Positions 5,649-13,266 of a DNA stretch of 13,935 bases are shown piece by piece (within the stretch, counting starts at the first letter, position 1; every line of letters begins with the position of its first letter). A program made the position numbers and the translations under genes. The stretch covers positions 1-13,935 of the forward strand of contig USPT01000011.1 of assembly GCA_900556705.1 (NCBI GenBank), written 5' to 3'. The DNA comes from an uncultured Collinsella sp. (GTDB lineage: Bacteria > Actinomycetota > Coriobacteriia > Coriobacteriales > Coriobacteriaceae). The notes below the pieces were generated by a model. It was not told where the DNA came from and did not search any database. It saw only the letters and a program-made list of their open reading frames with translations.

Positions 5649-6533
5649 TTACGCGAGCGCCCTTCTTGCCAGCTCGGCCGCGCCGAGGATTCCTTGGTCG
5701 CCGCCGCAGCCCGGGGCGCAGATGTAGCTCTCCATGTCCTTAAGCTCAGCGGTCTGGATGTAGCCACCCAGATATTCGAGGGTCTTCTTGCGGACGATGC
5801 CGTAGAGCTGCTCCTGGTGCATCACGCCGCCGCCGAGGACGATGCGGTGAGGCGAGTACATGAGCACGAGGTTCGCACACATCTGCCCCAGATAATCCCC
5901 CTCGAGCATCCACACCTCATCGTTGTCCGCGAGCTCGGCCGCGGGCTTTCCCCAGCGCGCGGCGATGGCGGGGCCGGAGGCGAGGCCCTCGAGGCAGCTC
6001 GCGTGGCTCGGGCAGACGCAGCGTCCTTCCTCGGTGGGACGGGTCCTTACCAGCATGTGGCCGGCCTCGGGGTGCAGCATGCCGTGAAGGAGCCTGCCCG
6101 CGCACATGACGCCCGCGCCCACGCCGGTGCCGATGGTCACGTAGACGGCGTCCTTGAGCCCCTTGCAGCAGCCGAAGACCGCTTCGCCGAGGCAGGCAAC
6201 GTTCACGTCCGTATCGTAGGCCACCGGAATCCCGAGGGCGTCGGCGAACGCGGCGCGAAGACCATAGCCTCGCCACGCGAGCTTGGGCGTTTGGAGGATG
6301 GAGCCGTAGCGCTCGTCGGCGGGGTCGACGCAGGTCGGGCCGAAGGCGCCGATGCCCAACGCGTCCACATCGCGGGCGGCGAACCACTCGATCATCTGCG
6401 GGACGGTCTCGGCGGGCGCAAGCGTCGGGGTCTCCATACGGTCGAGGACCTCGCCGTCGCCGGACACCACGGCACAGACCATCTTGGTCCCGCCGGCCTC
6501 GAGGGCGCCGAGCCTCATTTGCTTTTCGCTCAT
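5649..6533 (-). CDS. ROK-family fructokinase
   Basis: A 294-residue ROK sugar kinase, the last gene of the sugar operon. It starts at ATG 6533 behind AAGGAGGATCAC. The N-terminal ATP loop is LGALEAGGTKMVCAVV, and the form ALEAGGTK is characteristic of the ScrK/GmuE fructokinase branch. The catalytic base candidate is Asp109 in DTDVN. The second phosphate loop is VTIGTGVGAGVM (132-143), and the zinc-site candidates are His159, Cys172, Cys174, His177 and Cys180 (CVCPSHASCLEGLASGPAI). The expected reaction is ATP plus fructose giving fructose 6-phosphate; other hexoses are possible. Its position after GH172 suggests it captures the free sugar released inside the cell. A 79-bp gap with a hairpin precedes it, so its level may be tuned separately. 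It ends just before the bidirectional terminator. Confidence 0.9.
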   Translation of the reverse strand: MSEKQMRLGALEAGGTKMVCAVVSGDGEVLDRMETPTLAPAETVPQMIEWFAARDVDALGIGAFGPTCVDPADERYGSILQTPKLAWRGYGLRAAFADALGIPVAYDTDVNVACLGEAVFGCCKGLKDAVYVTIGTGVGAGVMCAGRLLHGMLHPEAGHMLVRTRPTEEGRCVCPSHASCLEGLASGPAIAARWGKPAAELADNDEVWMLEGDYLGQMCANLVLMYSPHRIVLGGGVMHQEQLYGIVRKKTLEYLGGYIQTAELKDMESYICAPGCGGDQGILGAAELARRALA

Positions 6534-6550
6534 GTGATCCTCCTTACAAA

Positions 6551-6585
6551 GGGACGCCCGCAGTCATGGTCAACCGCGGACGCCC
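6551..6585 (-). other. Intercistronic hairpin between GH172 and fructokinase genes
   Basis: On the minus strand GGGCGTCCGCGG (6574-6585) pairs with CTGCGGGCGTCCC (6551-6563) with one bulged base and G-U pairs, around a 10-nt loop. Only TTTG follows before the AAGGAGG of the kinase, so it is a weak terminator at best. It could protect the upstream mRNA from 3' decay or attenuate kinase expression. Confidence 0.5.
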
Positions 6586-6612
6586 ATAACGTTGGCTTGT
6601 TTCGAGGCGACC

Positions 6613-7737
6613 CTACCTGGGCACGCGGTCCTGCCTTGCGGCAAACGGGGCGAGCACGGCGTGCGGCTCGCTTTGGTACCAGTAGGCGACGGTGGAGATG
6701 TCGTCCTCGCGCTCGTAGAGCTTGATGTCGTCGTTGCCGAGGTCCTGGAACGTCACGCGCAGGTCCTCCTTGAACGAGATCGGGTCGGGAAGGTGCCACC
6801 TGTAGAGGCCGTGCCTGGGCAGCGCGTCGTCGTTGGTCGCGAGCATCGGGTTCGGGTTCGGCTTGCCCGCGCTGAAGCGGTCGCGCGTGGCGTCGCGCGT
6901 CGAGCGGTACGGGTAGCCGGCGAACAGCGTGTTGAAGCACTGCGCCTCGGGCAGCGCGTGGGGCGGCCTGTCGAGGAAGGCCCAGGCACCGCCGAAGTAG
7001 TCCTCGGCTCCCGTCGAGGTGACCGTAGGGAACTCCTCGTCGCCGTCGAGGAAGAACTTCATCTCGCCCTCGCCCCACCAATAGCGCTCCAGGGCGCACA
7101 GGGCCATGTAGGTGCCGACGTAGTAGCCCTTACCGCGCACGCCGTCGAGCACGGTGTAGTCGACGCCCCTGCGGGTGCTGCGCTCGCGGTTAAAACGGGC
7201 GTGGAAGTACATGGCGTCGTCCGGCACGTCGGTGAGCGCGTAGTTGAACGTGTAGAAGATGTACTTAATGAACCCGGGGTGCTCGCTCGTAAGCGTGACC
7301 TTGGCGTGCTTCCTGAAAGGCATCTCGAAGTAGCAGTTCATGCCGCCCGTCGGGTTCACGCAGATGGGCATCGAGTTGACGATGGCGCGCTCACCGAAGC
7401 CGTTGCAGAAGAAGTCGCCGACAGGGCACTCGACCGAGGGGGTCTCCTCGTCGTCCCAGTAGAAGCGCAGTACGAGGTCGCGCATGACGAAGCTGCCTGC
7501 GGCGGTCTTGTCGGGGACGGTCATCCAGATGTGGCGGATGATGCCGGGGCCCTCGATGTCCGCGAGCGTGATGGTCTCGCCGGACTCAAGGGGCACGCAG
7601 CACGAGCCCTTGCGGCCGACGCCGAGGTGGCTGGCCGACATGGCGGCGCGGCCCTTCTCGCCCGTGATGTTCTCGGGGGTGATGGCGCGGCTTTCCTCAC
7701 CGCCGTGCATCCACACGTCCTTAAGGAACTCTCTCAT
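6613..7737 (-). CDS. GH172 (DUF2961) glycoside hydrolase, cytoplasmic
   Basis: A 374-residue protein starting at ATG 7737 behind AGAGGAGG. It has no signal peptide or membrane segment, so it acts in the cytoplasm. Family landmarks are GPGIIRHIWMTVPD (63-76), the region FYWDDEETPSVECPVGDFF (92-110), PFRKHAKVTLTSE (140-152), the Trp/Glu stretch YWWGEGEMKFFLDGD (219-233), and TSTGAEDYFGGAW (240-252). Characterised GH172 enzymes are retaining alpha-D-fructofuranosidase/difructose dianhydride I synthase-hydrolases and D-arabinofuranosidases, using two glutamates. Glu223 or Glu225 and Glu245 are the candidates here by position. The gene sits 12 bp after PTS EIIA and before a ROK fructokinase, which points to an imported, probably phosphorylated, fructose- or arabinose-type oligosaccharide. 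The family is confident; the substrate is open. Confidence 0.88.
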   Translation of the reverse strand: MREFLKDVWMHGGEESRAITPENITGEKGRAAMSASHLGVGRKGSCCVPLESGETITLADIEGPGIIRHIWMTVPDKTAAGSFVMRDLVLRFYWDDEETPSVECPVGDFFCNGFGERAIVNSMPICVNPTGGMNCYFEMPFRKHAKVTLTSEHPGFIKYIFYTFNYALTDVPDDAMYFHARFNRERSTRRGVDYTVLDGVRGKGYYVGTYMALCALERYWWGEGEMKFFLDGDEEFPTVTSTGAEDYFGGAWAFLDRPPHALPEAQCFNTLFAGYPYRSTRDATRDRFSAGKPNPNPMLATNDDALPRHGLYRWHLPDPISFKEDLRVTFQDLGNDDIKLYEREDDISTVAYWYQSEPHAVLAPFAARQDRVPR

Positions 7738-7749
7738 CGTCGACCTCCT

Positions 7750-8148
7750 CTATTCGTCGTCTTCGCACTCGGCGGAACTGGCACCGTTCACGTAGACGAT
7801 CTGCTGGCGCGCCTCGTCGACGAGGGCGTCGAAGTCGAGTTTCTCGTCGGGGCGCGCGAGCGCGACCGTCATGGCGAGCGGGAGGTTGACACCCGCGATC
7901 ACGTGGATCCGGTCGGAGGCGAAGCGGGAGAAGCGCTGGTTCACGCTGCCGCCGAGCGCGTCGGTGAGGACGACGACCTCGTCAGTGCCCGAAAGCGCCG
8001 CCTCGACCGCCGCGTCGAGCCCCTCGCCGTTGTCGTTCACGTAGGCGCACACGGCGTTGATGGCGTCGCTCTTACCCGTAAGGAACTCGAGGGTGTCCTT
8101 GAAGCCCTGGGCGAGAAGGGAATGGCTCGCCACAACTATCTTTCTCAT
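7750..8148 (-). CDS. PTS mannose/fructose-family EIIA component
   Basis: A 132-residue EIIA-Man-type protein. His9 in VVASHSLLAQGF is the expected site phosphorylated by HPr. The glycine-rich VVVLTDALGGSVNQRF matches the conserved DLxGGSP-like loop of the family. It acts in the cytoplasm, passing phosphate to EIIB (9803-10276). It is encoded as a separate polypeptide after EIID, whereas in LevDEFG-type operons EIIA comes first. The Shine-Dalgarno is poor (AGAGA and GGTG only), so coupling to the upstream gene, 26 bp away, may matter. The stop is TAG. Confidence 0.93.
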   Translation of the reverse strand: MRKIVVASHSLLAQGFKDTLEFLTGKSDAINAVCAYVNDNGEGLDAAVEAALSGTDEVVVLTDALGGSVNQRFSRFASDRIHVIAGVNLPLAMTVALARPDEKLDFDALVDEARQQIVYVNGASSAECEDDE

Positions 8149-8174
8149 TGATTCACCAATCTCTTGGGTCGAAG

Positions 8175-9005
8175 CTAGGCGAGGATGCCGGCGGCGGAGG
8201 CGACCATCGCGAGGACGATCACCACGAGGATGAGGGCCGTCATGCTCGCGTTCTTCTTGGTAAGAAGGTAATACGCGCTTCCCGTGATGGCGGCGGGGAT
8301 CATGGCAGGCAGGATCTTGTCGAGCAGCGGCTGAATCTCCATCGAGACGTCGCCGAAGCTGAAGCTAATCGGGCAGGTGACGCCGATGACCGAGGCGATG
8401 AGGCAGCCGACCACGGTGAGGCCGAGCACGGAGGCGGCGGCAGTGAGGTTGGGAAGCTTCTCGCTGAAGTCGGTGACGAGCTTCACACCCTGCTTGTAGC
8501 CGAACTCGAGGGCGTGCATGCGGACCCAGAAGATGGCCAGGATGAGCGCGAACCAGATGCCGGCTCCCACGGGGTTGCCCTCGATGGCCATGTAGGCGGC
8601 GATGGAGCCCATGATGGTCGGGATCATGGTCATGAGCAGGGAGTCGCCGACGCCGGCGAGCGGTCCCATGGTGCCGATCTTCAGGTCTTGGACGGCGTCC
8701 GCCGCCGCGAGGCCGTCACGCTCCTCCATGGCCACGCAGGCGCCGAGGATGATGGCGGCGAGCCAAGGCTGGGTGTTGTAGTAGCGGAAGTGGTTGTTGA
8801 GCGCTTGCTTATAGTCCTCGTCGTTCGTGTAGATCTTCCTCAGGATCGGCGAGAGGGCGTAGGCGACCGAGGCGCCCTGCTGGGTCTGGTAGTTGAAGGT
8901 GCACACGCTCATGAGCCAGCGCCAGTTCGCGTTGCGCAGGTCCTTCTTGGTGACCTTATAGCCGGAGGGCTTGCCCTCGGCGGCGGTGATGTTCTCGTTT
9001 TCCAT
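8175..9005 (-). CDS. PTS mannose/fructose-family EIID membrane component
   Basis: A 276-residue membrane protein with the EIID-Man signature. The N-terminal VTKKDLRNANWRWLMSVCTF is the cytoplasmic amphipathic part. The central NHFRYYNTQPWLAAIILGAC and KIGTMGPLAGVGDSLLMTMI are the conserved family motifs. Transmembrane helices follow at about 130-160, 210-235 and near the C-terminus. With EIIC it forms the sugar channel of the V-motif-type complex. It starts 2 bp after the EIIC stop behind GGAGAGGATGAG, so it is translationally coupled. It ends with TAG. Confidence 0.94.
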   Translation of the reverse strand: MENENITAAEGKPSGYKVTKKDLRNANWRWLMSVCTFNYQTQQGASVAYALSPILRKIYTNDEDYKQALNNHFRYYNTQPWLAAIILGACVAMEERDGLAAADAVQDLKIGTMGPLAGVGDSLLMTMIPTIMGSIAAYMAIEGNPVGAGIWFALILAIFWVRMHALEFGYKQGVKLVTDFSEKLPNLTAAASVLGLTVVGCLIASVIGVTCPISFSFGDVSMEIQPLLDKILPAMIPAAITGSAYYLLTKKNASMTALILVVIVLAMVASAAGILA

Positions 9006-9007
9006 GG

Positions 9008-9793
9008 TTACTCATCCTCTCCGATGAAGGCGTCTGCGGAAGCGTGGGCGGTGAGCTCGGCGTCCTTCTCGGCACGCTGATAGAACGCGATCGCGAGGGC
9101 AACGCCGACGATGGCGGCACCGATGATGGGCACGTTCAGGAAGGCCGAGAGGAAGAAGCCGGCGAGCAGGTACTGGAAGTACTTAGCGGTGGGCATGTAG
9201 CGAAGCAGCATGGCGATGCCGACGGCCGGGAGCATCTTGCCGGCGAGGGTGAGGCCGGAGAGGAACCACTGGGGCATGACCTCGAGGAGCCAGTTGACGG
9301 CGGGCTGGCCGAGCGTCACGGAAACAAAGACGGGCAGGGCGGCGCACAGACCGAAGAGTGCGGGGCAGACCCACAGGATGGCGTTCATCTGCTTGAACTT
9401 GCCCTCGTTGCAGAGCTTCTGGGACTTCTCCACGACGAAGCCGTTGAGGATCTTGGCAATGACGTCGAGCTGGATGCCGAGCATGCCGACCGGCAGGCCG
9501 ATGGCGAGGCCCGTGTCCGAGCCCAGGGTCACGCCGTAGGCGGTGGCGATGATGGCCATCGTGCCGTAGTCGGGAATCGAAGAGCCGCCGAAGCCCGCGA
9601 CGCCGAGCTGCATGAGCTGGATGGTGCCGCCGATGACGAGGCCGGTCTGCCAGTCGCCCATGACGACGCCGGTGATAAGGCCCCAGAAGACGGCATAGTT
9701 GACGAAGATCATCGGGATGCCGTAGTAGTCCACGTGCTTGATGAAGGCAAGTAGGGTCAAAAGGACGACCTGCAGGATAGTGAAGTTGACCAT
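9008..9793 (-). CDS. PTS mannose/fructose/sorbose-family EIIC membrane component
   Basis: A 261-residue, strongly hydrophobic permease. MVNFTILQVVLLTLLAFIKH opens the first helix. GLITGVVMGDWQTGLVIGGT and MQLGVAGFGGSSIPDYGTMA are the hallmark substrate-site loops of EIIC-Man/Sor proteins. Further helices run to about residue 240, before a charged tail (QRAEKDAELTAHASADAF). It translocates sugar while EIIB phosphorylates it. It starts 9 bp after EIIB behind GGAGGGATC and is directly coupled to EIID. Confidence 0.94.
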   Translation of the reverse strand: MVNFTILQVVLLTLLAFIKHVDYYGIPMIFVNYAVFWGLITGVVMGDWQTGLVIGGTIQLMQLGVAGFGGSSIPDYGTMAIIATAYGVTLGSDTGLAIGLPVGMLGIQLDVIAKILNGFVVEKSQKLCNEGKFKQMNAILWVCPALFGLCAALPVFVSVTLGQPAVNWLLEVMPQWFLSGLTLAGKMLPAVGIAMLLRYMPTAKYFQYLLAGFFLSAFLNVPIIGAAIVGVALAIAFYQRAEKDAELTAHASADAFIGEDE

Positions 9794-9802
9794 GATCCCT
9801 CC

Positions 9803-10276
9803 TTAGATGAGGTCGGCGACGGAGACGGGCTTGTCGGCGGGCACGAACTGTGCCGTCACCTTGACGCCGCGGGCGATGAGCGCCTTGTAGCTCTGGACGT
9901 TCTCGGCGGAGGCATAGGCGCGCTGGGTGAGCTGGACGCCGTCCTCCTTGACAAGAGAACCGCCGACGATCAGCGACGGGAACTCGACGCCCGACTCGGC
10001 CAGGTGAAGCATCGTCTCGGGCTCCTTCGCGATGACGAAGACCTTCTCGCGGTCGTACTTGCCCGCCGCGAAGTTCTTGAGCGCGGTCTCCTCAGAGATG
10101 ATCGAGACGGCCATGCCCGCGGGGCGCGCCATCCTCATGGTGGACTTCAGGACCTCATCGCCGGCGACCTTGTCGTCGACGACCATGACGCGGGTTGCGC
10201 CCGACACCGGGGCCCACTGCGTCACGATGATGCCGTGAAGCAGGCGATTGTCGATTCGTGCCATAACAACACTCAT
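9803..10276 (-). CDS. PTS mannose/fructose-family EIIB component
   Basis: A 157-residue cytoplasmic EIIB. ARIDNRLLHGIIVTQWAP at residues 6-23 carries the phospho-accepting His14, and VMVVDDKVAGDEV and IISEETALKNF follow the EIIB-Man/Sor pattern. It takes phosphate from EIIA (His9) and gives it to the sugar during transport. The start ATG 10276 is chosen over an upstream open frame because AGGAGC lies 6-11 bases before it; an internal ATG at 10264 has no ribosome site. It is the first structural gene after the regulator, 120 bp downstream, so a promoter may lie in that gap. Confidence 0.93.
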   Translation of the reverse strand: MSVVMARIDNRLLHGIIVTQWAPVSGATRVMVVDDKVAGDEVLKSTMRMARPAGMAVSIISEETALKNFAAGKYDREKVFVIAKEPETMLHLAESGVEFPSLIVGGSLVKEDGVQLTQRAYASAENVQSYKALIARGVKVTAQFVPADKPVSVADLI

Positions 10277-10314
10277 GTTTGCTCCTATCAAATCAAGTCT
10301 TACGTTCGGTACTG

Positions 10315-10347
10315 CCTTGGCGCTATCCGGATTCGCGCCGGGCAAGG
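10315..10347. promoter_or_regulatory. Imperfect inverted repeat upstream of EIIB, candidate operator
   Basis: Between the regulator stop and the EIIB start, GGCGC and GCGCC (10319-10339) and outer CCTTG and CAAGG (10315-10347) form a nested imperfect dyad around ATCCGGAT. It is well placed to be the regulator's binding site or an mRNA hairpin. No clear -24/-12 (GG-N10-GC) sigma-54 element is present, and no good -35/-10 pair stands out. Confidence 0.35.
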
Positions 10348-10396
10348 GGTTATCGGATTATTGAAGACGCGCGGTCAGCTCGTGACGCCGCGGGGG

Positions 10397-13138
10397 TCAC
10401 TCGTCGAACAGGAGGCTCGAGGAGCCGAGACGCTCCTCTCGCGCCGGGGCGGCGCTCACGCTGATGTAGTCGAAGACGTAGGCGATCTCGCTTACAGGAA
10501 CCTCCACGCGATAGCGCGTCGAGATGCTCGAGAAACTCTGCCTGAAGGACTCGATGAAGTCGGTGTGCTCTTCCTCGAAGCGATCCTGGCCGACGTAGGT
10601 CTCGATGGGGTTGCGGATGACGAGGCGCTCAACGAGGCAACAGAGGTGAACGTACAGCCCGATGATGGCGCTGCTGCCGATCTTCTCGCCCGTTCTGCGC
10701 TGAAGCTCGTGCACGGCGCTCTCGATCTCGTGGAATAGCCGCTCCGGGTCGAGGATGGTGATGGAGCGGATAACGTTCTGCAGCGTCATGTTCGAAAGCA
10801 GCTTCTCGTGGAAAGAAGAGAGCTCGGAAGCGTCAAGCCACCTGCCGAACACGGCATCGACCTTCGAGGCGGACGCCGTCGACATAATGTCTTCGAGGGC
10901 GACGAAGGGAACGGAGGCAATCCCGGGGTCTCCCGTGCCGATGACGGCGCAGACGCGGTGCTCGGAGAAAACGGCGTCGTTCGACCCGTTCGTGACGAGC
11001 TGCTTGAAGGGCCTCGTGAGCAGGCGTGCGCCTATGGTACGCGGGAGGCTCTGCGAGACGAGCTGGCGTATCCTCTCCGCGGCGTCGACCCCGGACTCGG
11101 AGCAGAAGACGATGGCGTCCTCACGGTTGACGCGCTCGATCACCTTGCAGTGCGTCACGCACACGGCGGTCGCATCGCCAAGAACCTCGGCGATGGACTT
11201 GCCGCCGAGCAGCCCGGACCCGATCTCGAGCGCGAGCCCGGTGGAGACGTTGTTCACCACCCCGATGGTGGAGTCGGTAACGTTCTCGAGGGCCTTATAG
11301 GCCTCCTCCAAAGAGCCCATGTCAACAAGAAACACGACCCCAGTGCAGTACGAGTGACGGTCGACGAGGCGCTGGAGCGGACCGACAATGTCCTTCAGCT
11401 GCTGGTCGTAGGGCATGTCGACCGCCTCGTACACATGCACGCCGAGCATACGGTTCGCCGCGTCGGCGATGCTCGTCGCCGTCGAGTAGCCGTGTGACAA
11501 GATGACGCAGAGCGTCCGAAGGGCCTTCGCGTCGCGAGACTCCGATGCGACGCACAGCGTCAGAAGCGTCTTCGTGAAGTGATCGAGCGAGATTCCGAGC
11601 GCCCCTTCCATGTCTGCGGCGACCTGATCGGAGACGCTCGAGGCAAACGGCAATTCGGAGGTCACGACGCCAAGGAGATGGGAGATTTGCTCCGCACAGG
11701 CAGACTTTCGCTTAGCCAGGCCGATGCCCGGCCACAACTGCAGGCAAATCTCCTGGGCCAGTAGAAAAGTGACCTTCCTCGAAAGCTCGATGCCATAAGA
11801 AGAGCCTGCGTCGGCAAGGACCGCGCCCACGACGCGCTCGAAGGCGCGCGACCTCGATGAGGCGACGCCGTGGCCGAAGATCAAGTGATCCTCAACGCCG
11901 CGCACAGCGGAGACAGCTTGCGAGACGAGCTCGGAGACAGAGAGCTCCCCGGCGCAGAATCGCTCATCGAGAGAGCACAGGGCATCGAGCGCCTGCTCGA
12001 CCGGCCCTGTGCTCTCGGCGGTATCCAGGGACGCGTCGATCAGAGCGCCATCGTCGGGCTGTTGATCGATCTGCGCGGAGGAGAGGAGCCCGCTGGGAAG
12101 AAGATACGGGCGAACGACGACGTAGTCGCCCTCGCGATTGAGGAACGCTTTGGCGCAGCAGTTCGTCACGCAGGCGCGCAAGCCGGCGATGTTATCGGAA
12201 AAGCCCGCGTTCACGAGGCAACGGTATGCGCCGCGGCTGATCTTCACATCAGAACCGATTCGGCACCCCTCGCTGCGCAGGAAGCTCAAGATGAGATCCT
12301 CGCGCTCCTCGGGGGTCCGCTCCTTGAGTGAGGGGACGCGGGCACAGATGGGCATTTTGCTGTAGGCCGAGGAAACCTTCAGGTCATCGGCGGAAAGCGC
12401 CGTCGAAAGAACGAGGCGAGCGCGCTGCGCATCCTGGGAGGCATCGAGCCCGAGGGCCGTCGCAAGGCAGTGCTCCATCGCAGAGGGAGAGAGTGCCTCG
12501 ATGCCGTTGACAAAGACCACACCCCCGCGCGATTTCGCGATCGACTCGTCAAGAAGCCCGTTGAACGAGGCGGCGTCCGGGACCCCGGCGCAGTCGATGC
12601 GCACATAGGAGGAGTCGCGGGACAGCAAGCCCTGGTTCTTGCCGTACTCGTACACAAGGCGAGAAAGGAAAGACTTACCGACACCCACGCCGCCGCTCAA
12701 GAGGATGGGCAGGCCAAACGGAGGGTACTGAACCGCAGCCTTGCACTGCTCGACAACGGAGCTGAGGCTCAGGTCGAAGCCCACGGCACGCGCGAAGTCG
12801 CGGTGATCGGCGATTCCCGTCGCCTGGATGAGGTCGGCGAGCGAGGCGTACTCGCTTGCAGAGAGCTTTACCTGAAAACGCTTCTGGAACGCGCGGCGAT
12901 GAAAATAACGGACAGGCCTGCCCGCCACCTTAACCACAAGGCCGGCGCGAACAAGGTCGTTGAGGTACTGGCTCGCCAGACTCCTGGAGATGATGAGTGT
13001 CTCGGCGATGTCGGAGGTGGACAGACGGGCAAGGTCGTCGAGCGAGACGGCAGAGGTGAGGGCCTCGAGATGCTCGAGAATCCTGTCCCTCATGTCGACG
13101 GGCTTCTTTGCCAAGCTGTCCTGTGCGGTCTTGTCCAT
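10397..13138 (-). CDS. LevR-like PTS-controlled transcriptional regulator with degenerate AAA+ domain
   Basis: A 913-residue protein starting at ATG 13138 behind AAGGAGGTAAG. In order: winged helix-turn-helix (about 15-85); AAA+ domain (about 125-335) with Walker A GGVGVGKS (149-156); PRD1 (about 400-520); EIIA-Man-like domain with His549 in ILSHGYSTATSIADAANRML; EIIB-Gat-like domain with Cys679 in AIVFCSESGVDAAERI; PRD2 (about 785-895) with His831 in GLYVHLCCLVERLV. This is the LevR/MtlR-type layout in which HPr and the PTS EIIB tune activity by phosphorylation. The AAA+ part is abnormal: the segment that should carry GAFTGA is shortened, Walker B reads GGVVFVNG rather than GG-hydrophobic-DE, and the arginine-finger region has SKMP. 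PRD1 lacks an obvious phospho-His. It precedes and probably regulates the PTS operon. Confidence 0.9.
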   Translation of the reverse strand: MDKTAQDSLAKKPVDMRDRILEHLEALTSAVSLDDLARLSTSDIAETLIISRSLASQYLNDLVRAGLVVKVAGRPVRYFHRRAFQKRFQVKLSASEYASLADLIQATGIADHRDFARAVGFDLSLSSVVEQCKAAVQYPPFGLPILLSGGVGVGKSFLSRLVYEYGKNQGLLSRDSSYVRIDCAGVPDAASFNGLLDESIAKSRGGVVFVNGIEALSPSAMEHCLATALGLDASQDAQRARLVLSTALSADDLKVSSAYSKMPICARVPSLKERTPEEREDLILSFLRSEGCRIGSDVKISRGAYRCLVNAGFSDNIAGLRACVTNCCAKAFLNREGDYVVVRPYLLPSGLLSSAQIDQQPDDGALIDASLDTAESTGPVEQALDALCSLDERFCAGELSVSELVSQAVSAVRGVEDHLIFGHGVASSRSRAFERVVGAVLADAGSSYGIELSRKVTFLLAQEICLQLWPGIGLAKRKSACAEQISHLLGVVTSELPFASSVSDQVAADMEGALGISLDHFTKTLLTLCVASESRDAKALRTLCVILSHGYSTATSIADAANRMLGVHVYEAVDMPYDQQLKDIVGPLQRLVDRHSYCTGVVFLVDMGSLEEAYKALENVTDSTIGVVNNVSTGLALEIGSGLLGGKSIAEVLGDATAVCVTHCKVIERVNREDAIVFCSESGVDAAERIRQLVSQSLPRTIGARLLTRPFKQLVTNGSNDAVFSEHRVCAVIGTGDPGIASVPFVALEDIMSTASASKVDAVFGRWLDASELSSFHEKLLSNMTLQNVIRSITILDPERLFHEIESAVHELQRRTGEKIGSSAIIGLYVHLCCLVERLVIRNPIETYVGQDRFEEEHTDFIESFRQSFSSISTRYRVEVPVSEIAYVFDYISVSAAPAREERLGSSSLLFDE

Positions 13139-13148
13139 GACTTCTTAC

Positions 13149-13168
13149 CTCCTTGTACAAGGAGTATA
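13149..13168 (-). promoter_or_regulatory. levR-like gene promoter -10 with 16-bp palindrome over the ribosome site
   Basis: A perfect palindrome, CTCCTTGTACAAGGAG (13149-13164), overlaps both a minus-strand -10 hexamer TATACT (13163-13168) and the AAGGAGG ribosome site of the regulator gene. As DNA it is a good operator position; as RNA it can form a 6-bp hairpin hiding the Shine-Dalgarno. No clear -35 is seen at 16-18 bp. The symmetry is certain; its function is inferred. Confidence 0.55.
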
Positions 13169-13266
13169 AGGGGAACACAGAGAACGGAAGGGGGCGCGTG
13201 GGGGAATCAACAGCCCCGAGGAGAAGTTCACCACTTGAGGGGCAGAAAACAACGGCCATTGAACAT

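Noticed and set aside
6592..9754. Long plus-strand open frames opposite the sugar operon
   Set aside because: They are mirror frames of GC-rich genes, rich in Ala, Gly, His, Glu and Asp, with no domains and no ribosome sites. The minus strand carries clear PTS and GH172 genes.
10300..10340. Sigma-54 promoter before EIIB
   Set aside because: The closest match on the minus strand has GG and GC 11 bases apart instead of 10 and lacks the TGGCAC and TTGC contexts.
10808..11497. Plus-strand open frames opposite the LevR-like gene
   Set aside because: Same shadow pattern. The minus-strand protein has a complete, ordered domain architecture.
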